Shown here: positions 11,883-24,060 of the stretch, piece by piece | Numbering within the stretch: the stretch's first letter is position 1 | Layout: every line of letters starts with the position of its first letter | Source of the DNA: Gracilaria domingensis | Lineage: Eukaryota > Rhodophyta > Florideophyceae > Gracilariales > Gracilariaceae | Assembly: GCA_022539475.1 (NCBI GenBank) | Contig: VCMS01000092.1 | Coordinates: 203,289-267,288, forward strand | Length of the DNA: 64,000 nt | Direction of reading: 5' to 3' | Made by a program: the position numbers and the translations under genes | The notes under the pieces: generated by a model | Seen by the model: the letters and a program-made list of their open reading frames with translations, nothing else | Databases searched by the model: none | What the model was told of the DNA's origin: nothing

Positions 11883-13050
11883 ACCGCGCATCTGACGGAC
11901 GAGGAAAACGGCCTGAAAATGAGGGGCGTCAGGAACGCGTGGCAGTTTTGCTTGCTTGAACTCCTTACCCGAACAGCGCCTGTTTTGGAATCGTTCGATA
12001 TTTTTGCCGACGATTTGACATCGGAAGATCTGCTGCTGGCGTTGCGAGCGCTTCCGAATCTCACCCATTTGGCGCTACGCACTACTTGTTCCGTATATCG
12101 GTTGCCGATGTGGCTGCAACCTGCTGTGTTTGCTATGCACACTGTCGCGTTCAACGGCTTTCAAAATGTGCCGGGTCTCGATGTTTTGCTCAGTCAGGCT
12201 GCGCTCACGCTCTCGAATCGCTTGGTGGCAGCGTCTCATTCGCATTTGGACGCGAGCGTTGAATATCATGTATTGCGCCGGTTTCATACCGTCGTTGTGC
12301 GCAATGAGCCTTTGAATCTAATCAAATCCCTACATCGCCTTAATCTAGTGTGGCATGATTTATTTGTGTCGAAAATGCGCATGCATACCTAGCCCGCCGC
12401 GCTCTGCACAGATATATGTTCTCTACCGAGTCTCCAACAGTTCTTGTGCACGTACTCATCACTTCTGAGCATCTGCAACAACTGTTCACTTCGCTGGCAT
12501 CCGAGCTTCACAAAATTAAGCATCGCGGTGTCGATGAAAAACTGCGTGCCGTCGAAACCACTATTACAACTGTTCCCCCTCTGCGCGCAAGACTGCACCA
12601 AAGTGAGAGAACTGCAGGTGAGCGAGTTACGATGCTGGAACTTTTCGAGCTGCGGTCCGGCCGCCTCGGCGTCTGTTGGCAGATGTGGCCTTGCGTTGGC
12701 AGAGGTGAGGGAGAAGAGGCACAGCGCATGAAATAGACGTTACATCGGGTGTTTCGAAGCCCTTCGTACCTGGATGGCTAGTGGTATCAGACGATTCGAT
12801 GCCAGTGACGCTGATGGCCGCGTAGATGATGGTAACGCATCTCCCTCTGACTCTCACGGTGTTTGGCGTATGGATGGAATGCCTGCAGAACTTGCTGGGA
12901 AGCGCAGTCGCAGATCTTCGCAGCATCCGAAGAAACGACGGAGAGCGAATTCGGTCCCCGTCGAAGATAAAGCGTTCCGAAGTGCGCGCATTAATAGTCG
13001 GACAGGTGGTACGGTGAATTACTTTGACGGAGGCGATCTGTCAGAGTAGA
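11883..13050 (+). pseudogene. Degraded gene with leucine-rich, LRR-like region
   Basis: The plus-strand frame at 11883-12392 is rich in Leu spaced as in leucine-rich repeats (LLLALRALPNLTHLALRT), reminiscent of F-box/LRR proteins. The frame breaks after 12392. It continues in another frame at 12416-12736 with a Leu-rich part (LQQLFTSLASELHKIKHRG) and again at 12774-13049 with an acidic then strongly basic tail (GKRSRRSSQHPKKRRRANS). No F-box is visible upstream. The pieces could be one gene of about 370 codons with two frameshifts, but that join is inference. I give no function. Confidence 0.45.
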
Positions 13051-13198
13051 AAGCTGATATTCTTGCAGCGAAGCAGGCTGGGAGGGCTGCAGATGCCGAT
13101 ATACCAGGCATTGACCAAGTATTGGACTATCGCCTTATGGATGGGGAACCAAAAACGGGTGGAGGCGATGGACCTTACACGGATTTTGTGGTCTCCAA

Positions 13199-13670
13199 TG
13201 ATAGAGTTTGTAGCTGAGAAAGGAAGGTTGAAGAAAGTATGGGGAATGAAGGGAAGGTCGCCAGCTTTGGCTCGGAATTTACTTGGAGGCGCTCGAGTCA
13301 GGGTTTATATAGAACTACTTTGCGCATCCATCACACAACTCCGACTCCAAGCAATACGTAAACCACTAGCTAGAGACACTCAATACTACCAACCATCTTC
13401 TAAAAAAACATGGTAACACTCCCACACTATCATAGCAGCTTACAACAACAAAGCACAACAGCGCAGAACAGTGCACAACAGTGCACAACAAGTTACGTGC
13501 CTACACATAACCATGACCATGCACAGATTCACATAGTGCCAACACACAGTCATCTCTACTCGACACCATAACAGTTACGTACAAGTTCACCAACAAACAA
13601 GTCATCACCAACTCACTCCAAGTCCTACATCACCAACAGCACTACACTGTAATCCCCTTGACATCACTAG
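13199..13670 (-). repeat. Copia LTR fragment (same family as 44333-45118)
   Basis: This matches the inner two thirds of the copia LTRs, starting with TGATAGAG at 13199. It keeps the TATA-box region (ttatatagaac near 13305) and the CA-rich stretch (gcacaacagtgcacaac). It lacks the outer third of the LTR that begins TGTTGG. It is more diverged than the LTRs at 44 and 50 kb. It abuts a LINE fragment on its right. Confidence 0.8.
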
Positions 13671-13789
13671 GAAGTTTATCCAAAAGCGAATTTTCGGAAG
13701 TAAGTGAGCGCAAGCGGGTTCAGGTACGTAGTCGGAAGAGACTAGTAGCCTGCCGCACCCCTCCTTCATTGGACCGGTGGACCGAGGCC

Positions 13790-14030
13790 CTGTTCAATCA
13801 GGAATCTCCAGGTTTTCCTAACCGGAGAGCCAAGGGAGTGCTCGGGGAAGCAGACAGAAGTCGGCCCCCGCTGGAAAAGCCCAGAGCGGTACAATTCAAG
13901 CAACGCTTCAGTGCGAAAACCTGTCTGTCCAAGAGGCAATCAAGACCGTGCCGAAGTCGAGCGAACGGGGACCCAGTTAGGGCCACGTGGGAGCACGTTG
14001 TGTCGGAGAGCCACAAGTAACGCAACGAAC
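13790..14030 (-). mobile_element. LINE reverse-transcriptase fragment
   Basis: About 230 bp here closely match 40105-40300, part of the better preserved minus-strand LINE (39.1-40.3 kb). The match is direct at the DNA level (for example gcagacagaagtcggcccccgctgg in both) and runs into an unrelated flank near 14020. It is too short to code for anything. Confidence 0.75.
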
Positions 14031-14149
14031 GCAGGTTAGACAAAGGGAAGAGACAAAGAAACAAACAAGAACCCTATAAGAATTTATTTCAAAAAATGGA
14101 GGGATAAGTGAATGTGATGTGAGCTCAGATGAGATGCCTCTGATGGCCA

Positions 14150-14725
14150 CCATGAGAGGAACGAATTTTGCTTTATTTGAGTGTGATTCAACGCACAGAA
14201 CCTCACATGACTCTCATCATGAGCTCCACCGACGGCCCTTTTGACACCCTCAGAAGCTTGGAATCGCGTATATCCAGAACCGAACTCCAAAAAGCTTCCA
14301 TTCTTCACTAGCTTTTTGATCCTTATTGGATCTACGAGACACTCTTCACATTGTGCGCTGCCCCACATCACTTGACGCGACGCACTGGCTTCAACGTGCG
14401 GTCGAAGCGCCGCCGACAAGGTCCGATCGACATCGTTCTTGCCAACGCACCGAAGCTCGTGCGCATATCCCGTAAGAGGGCTTTCCGGTGGCAAACTCTG
14501 CTTCCATATTCGTACGCCACACCCCCGAAAGAATCCTTGCCGCTGTAACCCCGACCACAATGACTCCAGCTCCAACTCCACTGATAAATGTAGTCTTTTG
14601 TTCCCCAGCTGCGTCTGTTTAGTGTCCATCGCCTCTCATACCTCTGAGAACCGGACAAATTCAGTCTGGAGACGATATCTCACACGTTTGAAGCTCATCA
14701 ATCCTGCTGCTTTGATCGATGAAGT
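14150..14725 (-). pseudogene. Degraded small gene with one membrane segment, unrecognised
   Basis: The minus-strand reading starts at an ATG near 14690 (MSFKRVRYRLQTEFVRFSE), meets a TGA, then gives MDTKQTQLGNK. After a frame change it contains a clear hydrophobic segment (FISGVGAGVIVVGVTAARI), then a hydrophilic part. The last ~70 codons, in a third frame, include QCEECL and IKKLVKNGSFLEFGSGYTRF. The switch of plausible sequence between frames looks like a former gene of about 190 codons with at least one nonsense codon and two frameshifts. I do not recognise the family. It sits just downstream of the Tnp2 relic and could instead belong to that element. Confidence 0.4.
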
Positions 14726-14767
14726 AGCACCGTTTCCTCTGCCTCTCTCGGTTATCTACGGAACTTT

Positions 14768-17100
14768 AACCTGATGGTAGCACCCTAGAAGATGGCACAT
14801 CATGTCCGACCACACTGATAAGCCTGGAAACTATACTTGCGTCCTCGGCTGTTCGAGAAGCAAACGCTTGCTCGACAGTGCAGTTCTTGTACACCTGCTC
14901 TTGACCTCCTCGTTCCATACCAGACACCCATTCAACCACGACCAAGTGATATTCGCGTTGCCAATGATCCCACTCTCCCTGCAAATCAGCCTCTAGCACG
15001 AAACTAACGAACTTCTGAGCGCGCCCATAGTGCACTTCAAGGAGTTATTCTTCTTCATTTGGCATTTCGCAAGCAACGTAATACTTTGCTCGGTCTCTTG
15101 CCAATCTCGTGTTAAGTGAAGATACGTGCAGAGCTCCTGATGCATTCTGTACAACTCGGCGAGACGTGAAACGGGGTCTAGGGTAAAACACACAGGACTT
15201 CAATGACTGAAGGAGCGAAGAAGCTTGAGAAACCGAGAGACCATCGTATTTGCGCCGAAGATATCCTTGCAACAACCTTTTCAAAGACTGGTCATCCTCC
15301 GAAAACTCGTAGAAATCGTATCTGTCCCCAACTCCTTGATACTCATACCCTCCCTTGCTTTCGAGCTCTGCCCATACTGGGTCCTCGCTGAAGAATTGCA
15401 CCTTACCATAAGACTTATATGCTTCGAAAGACAGAGCATTTTGGAGCAGAGACGAAGAGGCCAGTCTCCTGGCATTGAATCTTCCCAAAATCCAGCCGAT
15501 ATAGCGTTCCATCCAATACTGTGAGTGCAGAACAGGAGGTTCGTTGTGCTTCACAGACTGCTTCAAGTGTAGTACCAAATGCATCACGTATTTGCCCATG
15601 CTCACATTCTCAGTGTTGTATTGGAAGTAATCACGCTCAAAGTGCTCATAGAATCTCAGGCATTGATCCTCGAGTTTGTTCAAGTTCGTCTCTGTCAGCG
15701 AGTCACGCTAGCACAAGTCCACGACCTGTAAAAAGCAGTTCCATCCAGAAAATTATGGTTGCGGAAGCAGTCCATCCAAGAAGATTAAACTGTAGTATAA
15801 TATGAATGCCTTTACCTCTTCTGACTTCCACTCCGAAAACCGCCTGAGTTGCTGTGGTCGTGAGGATATCTGGCTCGGTATTCCGGCCCCAAAGTTCTTC
15901 AGTTCGGTGTCAATCTGGTGAATCTGGCGCGTGCTCAATACTTAAGCCAATTCGACCTCACCACCACACCATAAAAGTATCATATCCTTCCCGATCTTGT
16001 AAAACAAGTGCATCAGGTCGATCGGAAAGCATGAATAAGGCTCCAGGTGTGGCAGAGGTAGAACAACAGAGCCTTCTGCAATTCCTGTGTCCTTCTCTAG
16101 TTCAGCTCTCAAGATCCCTGAAAGAGACTCCAACTCGCAAATCGTGGCCATGGTATCATTGGCGTCACAAATTGAAAGGTTCCGGACGTCGAAGATATGC
16201 TTCAACGCATTATCACGGTGAATGGCACTCGGATAATACTAATGACGATGAGTTGGTGACCATGTTCCCTTTAAAGCGCAGTATTGGCATGGAGCTCTTC
16301 CATTGTGACCCTTGAAACCGGCGATCTTCTTCATTGCGGGAAGATATCTCGTACAAGACAGAAGATGGACCCTTACTTGTCCTTTAGAGCCGTCATAAAA
16401 CGTAAACTCTGTGCCAGATCCGTCATTATTGATTGACATGATCTCCTTAATCAGAGGAGTTATGAAAGATTGCAAGTTGACAGGCTTGCCAGGACCAGGG
16501 ATGAAGCCCATTGGCATCAAATCCTTTACCGATAGACGTTTGTGTGGCCGAAGGTTGCATAATAGAACTGCGATAGGCCACACGTCGTATGACCGCTCTC
16601 GGAAGTCTTGAAATCCGTCGCTGGAGACTGCAATGTACACATCGTTCACCATTTCTTCGTGTCCTTCATAGACATCACACAGTTTCTTGTACACCAGCGC
16701 ATCAAAGAAGTCTCTGTACACACCATTTGTGCGGTGCTCCCAAGACTTTGTATAAACATAAAGGTCTTCACATCGCTGCTTATCCAAGAATATATCACGA
16801 AGCCTATGCTCAAGCTTTATCCAGTAGAAGAAAGCATTTGCATCGGAAGAGGTGTTCGATGGTTTCGGCTTTCCGCAGACAGAACAGTGAGTATTTCCAG
16901 TGTCTGTAAAACACATGTGTCCAGGGCACGTCACATACCTCTCCACGGCATCTACACCTGAGTCCTTCTGAAGCCGGGATATAACCGTCTTCGAAGAGCG
17001 ATATGGAGCTTTGAGAGCGTGAAGCATATGGTCCATAACGGCGTGCGTTAACCCATTTCTGAAGTATATCTCTACCCACTCCCCGTTGTTGCTCATCCAA
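14768..17100 (-). mobile_element. CACTA (En/Spm) Tnp2-type transposase, decayed
   Basis: Read on the minus strand from 17100, this is a Tnp2 transposase (Transposase_21 family). Seen in order: a Cys-containing finger (VTCPGHMCF...HCSVCGKP), the core (AVSSDGFQDF, then DVWPIAVLLCNL, then FIPGPGKPVNLQSFITPL), a second Cys pair (APCQYCALKG), and FPIDLMHLF...LLWCGG at about 16000. Downstream comes the C-terminal conserved domain (about 15045-15700). In-frame TAA codons lie at 15942-15944 and 15753-15755. The second stands where the sister element at 30-33 kb has Leu. Another stop and a frame change follow at 15690-15750. The copy is inactive and older than the plus-strand copy at 30 kb. TIRs beginning CACTA were not found by eye. 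Confidence 0.85.
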
Positions 17101-17215
17101 GACCGGAACGCTTCAGAAGGTGGTGAGATTACCCAGGCAAAACTCTATTTCAGTAATTTATATGTAAACCTTCAGAGACTTGTCAGTGCATACTGTTTTC
17201 TCAAAAAATTGACCT

Positions 17216-18010
17216 TCAGTGAGCTCTAAATGACCTCGCCCTTTCTCGTTTGCGAGGCGCCCTGAATTGGAAGACGCGGTCGATGCTCTGTAAAATTAAT
17301 TCACGTTCACTGCCGTCATTGAACTTTCGGTAATTTACATGATCAGCTCCTGACATCAATGAAAGAATAATGAAAATAATGCCGATAAGGCGATTGATCA
17401 CGTCACAGCCATAGCCAACAAGACGCTGCCAAGGAACGACCGAGATACGTACAAGCGCGGCGCGCTCCGCCCGACACACAATATGAGGCTAACCCTACCC
17501 CTTCTCGACCATGCTTGGCAGCTTCGCACTGCTGCTGGACAGGTCTTTTCATTGGCTTCCATTGTCTTCAATAACACGCAGTTCATCAGATCGCTGCGCA
17601 TACATATCTTCACTTCTCCTCATATCTTCATTAGTTTGACTCGCATATTTTGCAAATGCCGCCATGTAAGGTCCCATGTCTTTCGTTAGATACCGCGCAC
17701 AAAAACCATGGGGCGCACATCGAAATGTATATGACCCATTTCGTATGTATGCTCCGTTCCCACGTTTGTTCCATTCCCTGCACACATTTGGCACTCTCTT
17801 CCAAGCCAACTTTCTCGCGTCATCCTCGGTACTGAGAACCACTTTCTGAGTATGCGCCATGTCTATCAGTGCGTTGAAAACAGCATCATGTTCGATGTCT
17901 ATGGTTTCGAGTATTGTCCGATAACGACTGTCTTGTAACGGAGCAACATCGTTATCTCCAACAAGATACCTTTTCCGAGTCAAGCCAGAAATCAGAACGG
18001 GCGGCTTAAA
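17216..18010 (-). pseudogene. Unrecognised broken reading frame with membrane segment
   Basis: One minus-strand frame is open from about 17983 to 17549 (144 codons). After three stops it is open again in the same frame at 17479-17216, where it contains a hydrophobic stretch (VINRLIGIIFIILSLMSG) and a basic end. The upper part includes KRYLVGDNDVAPLQDSRY and a Cys pair. The shared frame on both sides of the stops suggests a single former gene. It may be a host gene or the lost N-terminal companion of the adjoining Tnp2 element. No family is recognised. Confidence 0.4.
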
Positions 18011-19580
18011 TCTTCCTGGAAATTGGACTTGAGCAGCGCTGCATCTTGCACATCATGAACCATATAGGCCATTAAGAGATTCCTTCCCATAGTAACTTCA
18101 TCGCTGTATGCCATGACTGATCTCGCAACCTCACATATTGCGCTAAAGGAACGATTGCTGGATGCTTGAAACGAGAGCTACGCCGATTTTCCGTCTGGAT
18201 ATCCAAACCACGTCATTTCCGAGTCGGGCTACACCAGTCCTATTCTTCACCATGGCTGTTTCATGTATGTGTTACCGCCTCTTGTTCTCGAAATCCGTCC
18301 TGCATCGTGAGAATTCTTGTTTTGCCTTCTGAGCAGCTTTCTCTTTGTATTACTTTTCCTCTAAGAAAGCGGCTTCGTCGTTAGCCAAAGTCTGGATTAT
18401 GTCTTGCAGTTACTTCTCTTTCAGTATATCGAGGTCGCACACATACCGACCCAAAGCAGCAGTGATCCCACGGAGGGCCCCTTGGATGAGCCTCAAGGTC
18501 TTATTGTGTTGCGTTGAAAACCTGACCCCGCTCTTCCGCTTTCTCTTTCTGACATCGATGCGTCGTACGAAAGAATAGACGGAAGAAGCCCATTCCTAGA
18601 CCCAGTAACGTCAGTGTTTCGGCAAACTGCTTATAATACCGCCTTATTTTTTGACTGGGGCCGCTGGAAACGCCCCTCTAATACGTCACATTTGCTCTCT
18701 TTCATGTTACATAATTTGCTTGTTCTTGCTGCCGTGTACAGAAATATATCTTTCGTGGTTCAGAACTACTCAATATATAGAAGAGACAGCAGTACTGCAT
18801 TGAAAGCTTCAAAACGATTGCGTGAGCGTTCGCCTACCTCTGGCTCACGTGAACCGTTGTCAACCACGTCTTGGTCTAACTGGATCATCAAGTTTACGGA
18901 GAGAGAAGGAATGAAAGCTGCCAATGCGAAAAGTAAGCGAGCAAGCGTGGTTGTTCTGAAGGTATAGATGCGATTCAAATATTTCGGGTTGCGGCCACGA
19001 GGTTATCTTCGATAATATTATGTATACATGCATCCTTTTCGCCAGGGGCAAGTTGTTGTTAGTGTAATATATGAAAGCGGCATTACCATGTGTTGGCCTT
19101 TCTGGCGAGTGTTCTGCAGTAGTATTAATAACTAAACTAAGGCAAGTACATTAGCGCTCTATAAACTCTAAATAGGAAGAAAGAAAAGGAAAGAGCGTGC
19201 GAAGGGAAGCCAAATCGAGCGGAGGGGATATACTACAGGGTGCGTATCGACGTTAATCCCCGGCAAGCAGTCGTTTTGAAATCGGCTATCGAAGTGAACA
19301 AGAAGCACTTTAGATCGCCTCGTTGAGTAGAGTAGTGCTCTTCTCGCTAATCGATACAAGCCGATAATTCACCTTTTTACTGTGGAAGATCGTTAATCAT
19401 CATTGTAACTGCTGATTTTGTTGCCTTTCAAAGAGGAAGGTTGATCGAGAACCTTTGGTTCTCTTGTGCAGCAATTGTTTCGACGTTTTCAAGAACGCTT
19501 AACGGATCCGGTTGGACTGAGTGGTGTCATCAATTCCTAAAAGGCTTCTTTGCGCTGAAGGGATCGGTTCCCAGTTCGCT
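18011..19580. other. No gene supported; upstream region of the CCT1 copy
   Basis: Plus-strand ORFs at 18166-18967 shift frame repeatedly and match nothing I know. The last few hundred bases before 19581 would have held the CCT1 promoter. Directly before the ATG there is no obvious TATA box. Confidence 0.35.
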
Positions 19581-21214
19581 ATGTTTAGCTTGGTCACAAA
19601 AGGTCAGCGAGAGTCAGGCCAGGATGTTCGAAGTGGCAATGTCATTGCCTGCGAGGCTGTTGCGAATATTGTGAAGAGCTCGTTGGGTCCTGTCGGCCTC
19701 GACAAAATGTTGGTGGACGAAGTAGGAGATGTTACTGTCACAAATGATGGCTCCACAATCCTACGGTTGCTTGAAGTTGAATATCCTGCTGCAAAAGTTT
19801 TGACAGAATTAGCTGCGCAGCAGGATGAGGAGGTCGGTGATGGAACAACCTCTGTCGTCATTCTTGCCACTGAGTTGCTCCGGCGAGCGAATGAACTTGT
19901 TCGGTCTAGAATTCATCCTACTAACATTATTACTGGGTTTCGCCTTGCTATGCGAGAAGGTTGCAAATATCTAAGAGATAAACGCGCCTAGTCTGTCCAT
20001 AAATTGGCGCACGAGACGCCCATCAACGCTGCAAAGGCAAGTCTGTCTAGCAATATATTGGGAAGTGCCGAGAGTTTAAAATTCGTTCCATGGCTGTGGA
20101 CGCCGTCATGGCAGTGAAAATTTCCACATTAAGCGGCAAATGCAAGTACCCCATCGAAGCCATACATGTTCTGAAAGCGCCGGGAAAAAACCCGAAGGAG
20201 AGCGAACTACTTCCAGAATATGCGTTGAACATGACGAGATCCAGTCAGCTTATACCCAGAAGAGTTGCTCCGGCTAAGATCGCCTGTTTGGATGTTGACT
20301 TGCGCCGGGCAAAGATGAAAATGGGTGTATCTGTGTTAATCGAGAATCCAGAAGAGTTACACAAAGCACAGGAGAAAGACCTTGATATTACACGGTACCG
20401 GATCATCTCTGTGCTGAGGGCTGGTGCAAACGTTGTCCTCACAACGAAAGGAATTGATGACGCTGCTCTGAAGTATTTTGCTGAGGCTGGTGCGATTGCT
20501 GTTCGTCGCGTGTACGAGCGAGATTTGGATCGCATTGCTAAAGCCACTGGTGCAACAGTTCAAGTAGCCATGGCCGATCTTGGTGGTGAAGAATCCTTTG
20601 ACCACTCACTGCTTGGCTACGCTGATGAATTATACGAAGAAAGAATTCGAGATGACAATATTCTGATCATGAAGAACTGCAAATCAACTGCAGCTTGTTC
20701 CGTTTCACTGCGTGGCTCTAATGAGTATATGTGCGACGAGATGTGTCGATCAGTCCATAATGCTGTATGTGTCGTAAAGCGGACCTTAGAATCTAATTTC
20801 GTGGTGGTAGATTGAACCGCAGTCGAAGCTGCTCTTTCGATCCACCTCTAAAACTTCGCTACAATGATTGGTTCCCGAGAGCAGCTGGCTATTGCCGAAT
20901 TTGCAGGAGCTCTTCTGGTGATCCCGAAGGCTCTGGCAATGAACGCGGCGCATGATTCGACAGATCTAGTGGCAAAACGTAAAGCACTACATCATGCGGC
21001 ACAAAACGAAGACTCTAAAGCCAAGCTGTCTTCGTTCGGACTAGATCTCGACGCTGGGTCTCTTCGTGACAACCTTTCAGAAAGCGTGGTAGAACCGGTT
21101 GTCAGCAAGAAGAAGATCATCCAGTTTGCTACGGAGGCTGCTCTTCCTATCATTCGCATTGACGATTCAGTCAAAATTGATAAGGAAGAAGATGACAGAT
21201 CTGTACCATACTAA
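19581..21214 (+). pseudogene. CCT1: T-complex protein 1 subunit alpha (CCT1), broken copy
   Basis: CCT1 is one of eight subunits of the cytosolic chaperonin that folds actin and tubulin. The ATG at 19581 gives a normal N-terminus for this subunit. Present are the ATP-site motifs VTNDGSTILRLLEVEYPAAKVL and VGDGTTSVVILATELLRR. The apical domain follows (20090-20815; AKIACLDVDLRRAKMKMGV and IDDAALKYFAEAGAIAVRRV), then the C-terminal equatorial part (20860-21214; SREQLAIAEFAGALLVIP, STDLVAKRKAL, ATEAALPIIRIDD). Total length is close to a full subunit, so no intron is needed. Damage: TAG at 19989-19991, a frameshift at about 20065-20090, TGA at 20813-20815 in the usually Gly-rich loop, and TAA at 20849-20851 where Glu is nearly invariant. 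A functional CCT1 must exist elsewhere, since the gene is essential. Confidence 0.95.
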
Positions 21215-21272
21215 CGATAGATCAGAGAAGTAAAGCTTAGAAACAGACCATATTTTGTGTATGTGTCGAAAG

Positions 21273-21620
21273 TCAGAAGTCGCTCACATGACCAATTTTG
21301 ACCAATCTCCATACCGCGTTGGCACGTAACCACGAGCCCCCCCCCAATTCAGGCTCTTGTGGCGCATCCTTATTCCATGTATCTACCATCTCCTGTTCTT
21401 CAGCCTTCGGCGATTGAGGGTCGACTTCTTTCTGATGAACAGACTTATCCCTCTTCTCCTTTTCTCTCCAGTCTCGTTCTGATTTAGTAGATCCCGTTAA
21501 TGCAGCTCCGCGCTGTAGGAAAATTCCAGCTCGAAAGAGAGAAAGAGATGCTCGAAACGAGAGAGGAGCTCTGTGACCAGCAGTTTGTGACAGAATCCTT
21601 GAAATATAGACGAACACCAT
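21273..21620 (-). pseudogene. SDHAF4: Succinate dehydrogenase assembly factor 4 (SDHAF4/Sdh8) with two offset frameshifts
   Basis: SDHAF4 is a small mitochondrial matrix protein that helps assemble the flavoprotein of complex II. The ORF begins at 21620 with a basic, Ser/Arg-rich, mitochondrial-type presequence. It continues with a Lys/Glu-rich middle (SPKAEEQEMVDTWNKDAPQEPE) and ends in SDF, the family's usual last residues. The hallmark PTRYGDW is present in the DNA but in another frame, between a run of nine C (21337-21345) and the AAAA near 21291. This reads as two indels that cancel: the frame leaves at the G/C run and returns before GHVSDF, so the ORF stays open while the conserved core is scrambled. 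Length (about 115 codons) fits the family. It is convergent with CCT1, with stops about 60 bp apart. Confidence 0.75.
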
Positions 21621-22429
21621 GTTGAATATAGCCGGGCTTCGAAAACGGTACCAGCGCGATCTGTCTGCTCAGTACCGATGCACTTCGGAGGATCTACGAA
21701 GATATAGTGCGAAGGTACCGGTGGTGCTTAACACAGACAAGAAACTGTGTTCCTCTTTAAGACGCATTTACACATGGAAAAGAACTACAACATACTAGGT
21801 TATAGCCCTTCTAAGCTCCTTTAGACGCGAGGAGGTTCCGATATTAGCGAAGAAAACAAATTGGAATTGAATATGTATGAATTGCTGCTCCGCGTTTATT
21901 CATTGAGTTTTGTCGTTTCGCATCAAGTCTTTGGGCCATATTTTTACTGGGACAATTGACCTTCGTCGGCTCGAAGCCTCATCGTGAAGTATCATTTACC
22001 TTTGGTACTCGTCCAATACTGAGCATCGCCTAGCTAGCGCTGGCTTCTTCTTTGAGAGTCCCGTCTTGCTCATCTACGACATCGGAGGCTCCGATATACT
22101 TGACTAGAATCTCAGTGTTGCAAAATGATCTTCCCATGCATTTGTTCAAGACTTGCGCGCGAGACATCTTTCTGTGAAGGTGGGGGTCAGAAATAGCCCC
22201 TCTTGTGGATACAAGGTTACTCTAACGGGGTGGAAAAAGTCTGTAGTCGAAACTTCGAAAACACGCACCTCTGTCGTGTTATTGCCTCCTATAGCAGGAA
22301 CTCAAGGCTCTCTGACTAAACCTCTTCTCTTGGAATCTTCTCATTTGCTCATACATACCCTTCTCCTGACTAACTATGAACTTATTGCCAGACAAACCCT
22401 TGAGTCGTAATTAGACCAGGCTCCGATGA
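21621..22429. other. Intergenic / eroded 5' end of MLH3
   Basis: No confident gene. From about 22100 on, short plus-strand pieces could be the eroded start of the MLH3 copy, but no ATPase motif can be read before about 22430. Confidence 0.35.
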
Positions 22430-24060
22430 CCTCGACATAGCACTATTTTCCAGGGCTCTACGCTTTATCTTCAGTTCCAAGAAGTCTCCGTGCGTTCCGC
22501 CATCAGCTCTTTTGGAAAATCTATCAGCACAATGTTCTATTGAGTACCGTTCCGATAGACAGGCCGTTCACATGCGTGGGGCAAAATTGTAAACCATCCC
22601 CTAAAACTATCCATCAGGGTTGCGAGCTTCAAGTTTGGAAGATTTTTTTCGCAATCCCGGTTCGTCGTCGTTTACAACAGGCGCGTGATTATCTCGAGAT
22701 CATTAACGCTACTCGAAATATGATCATACCCGTTATTTTCGCAAACTAAGGAATCCGATGCAAACTAAGGGCTGACGAAGACACGGAGATATTGTCATGG
22801 ATGGGCGATGGACTCAGTGTTCATGGAATTCAAGTGGTATTAGGAACATGTGAGCTCTCGTTTACGCCAGTACGGATACAGTTGAAGCACTGTCTTGTTA
22901 CCGGGTTCGTGCCTCGTTCAGGGTTCTCGAATTCTAGAGTTCAATATGCAGCTGTGCAAGGGGGTTTTGAGGCGGAGTGGTTGTCCAACATCGTTAAGAG
23001 TTCGTGGAAGAGATTCTTGAATTGCAAAGCTTCTCAATTGCAATGCACCTCGAATCCCAGCCAGTACAAAATTGGACGCCATGCGGCGTTTGTGATCCAC
23101 TGTACGACAAACGATGGAGGGAGGCGGAAATACTCAGAACCTATTGAGGCTGTCGCGCTGCGACGAGATGAACAGAATGAGCTGCTCCTAGCATTATGTT
23201 TTATGTTGATGGAAACAAAGAAAAGAAAGGTGCAGTGGAGCAACGGGAACAACCCAGTTGAAAGCAGAGGGGCTATAGTTCCCAAGAGGCCGAGATTTGC
23301 GGAGGCAGAAGTACAGAGACGAAAGGAATCAACTTTAATTCCGCCGCAACGGATTCAGGTGGGAAGGAAGTGTTCAATTGGGCAAGTTTCAGAATCTACT
23401 CTTCGAAGTCACGTCGGAGAATGGTGCAACCCCACGTATGACAATAGTGCATCCATAGGAATTCGAGGAGGAGATGGGGACCGTAAAACCATGTGCATAG
23501 ATAAGGAAAGGCTGAAACAAGTTCGAATTGTGGGTCAGGTAGACTTCAAGTTTATAGTGGTATCTGATGAACGAGGCATACAAGTAGTTGATCAACATGC
23601 CGCTTCAGAACGAGATTTGTTGGAAAGACTTCTACGCAAATCCGAACGCGGAATCGAAGCAGTGGAATGTCTAGAGAGGATTGCGTTGTCAAGAGACCGA
23701 AGAGAAATAGCATCCTTGCATTCGGAGATACTTCGTAGATGGGGTTGGCATTTGAAGATTACGGAAGACGAGGTTCTGATGACAGATGTTTTAAGCGTTT
23801 GCGATGTGGTGATGACTAAGAACCATCTCTTGGAACTTTTAGACGAAGTTCGCGATAATGATCACGGAGTTGTAGCCGGGGACATTCCTCAATTTGTTCG
23901 CCGGACTGCCGCCAGTGCCGCATGTCACAAGGCAGTGAGGTTCGGAGATCTCTTGTCCCATGAGCAAATCGAGAATATCATACGCGCCTTGGCCAAGTGT
24001 GAAAATCCGTTCTGATGTGCGCATGGACGGCCGTCCATTGTTCCACTTTGCAATCTTTGA
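22430..24060 (+). pseudogene. MLH3: MutL homolog MLH3, N-terminally eroded copy
   Basis: MLH3 pairs with MLH1 as a nicking endonuclease in mismatch repair and meiotic crossing-over. The ATPase part survives only as fragments in several frames (for example LQVWKIFFAIPVRRRLQ at about 22628-22680). One long frame is open from about 22792 to 24015. Its C-terminal dimerisation/endonuclease domain has DQHAASERDLLE (the DQHAx2Ex4E metal site, about 23590) and ACHKAVRFGD. The last motif CAHGRPS lies just past an in-frame TGA (24013-24015), and the frame then ends at 24058-24060. FxCAHGRPS favours MLH3 over PMS1/PMS2. A nonsense codon in front of a zinc-binding motif and a shredded N-terminus mark it as a pseudogene. 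Confidence 0.85.

Noticed and set aside
19991-20090. Introns explaining the CCT1 breaks
   Set aside because: Conserved residues continue on both sides of each stop with no extra sequence to remove, and no GT...AG pair fits.
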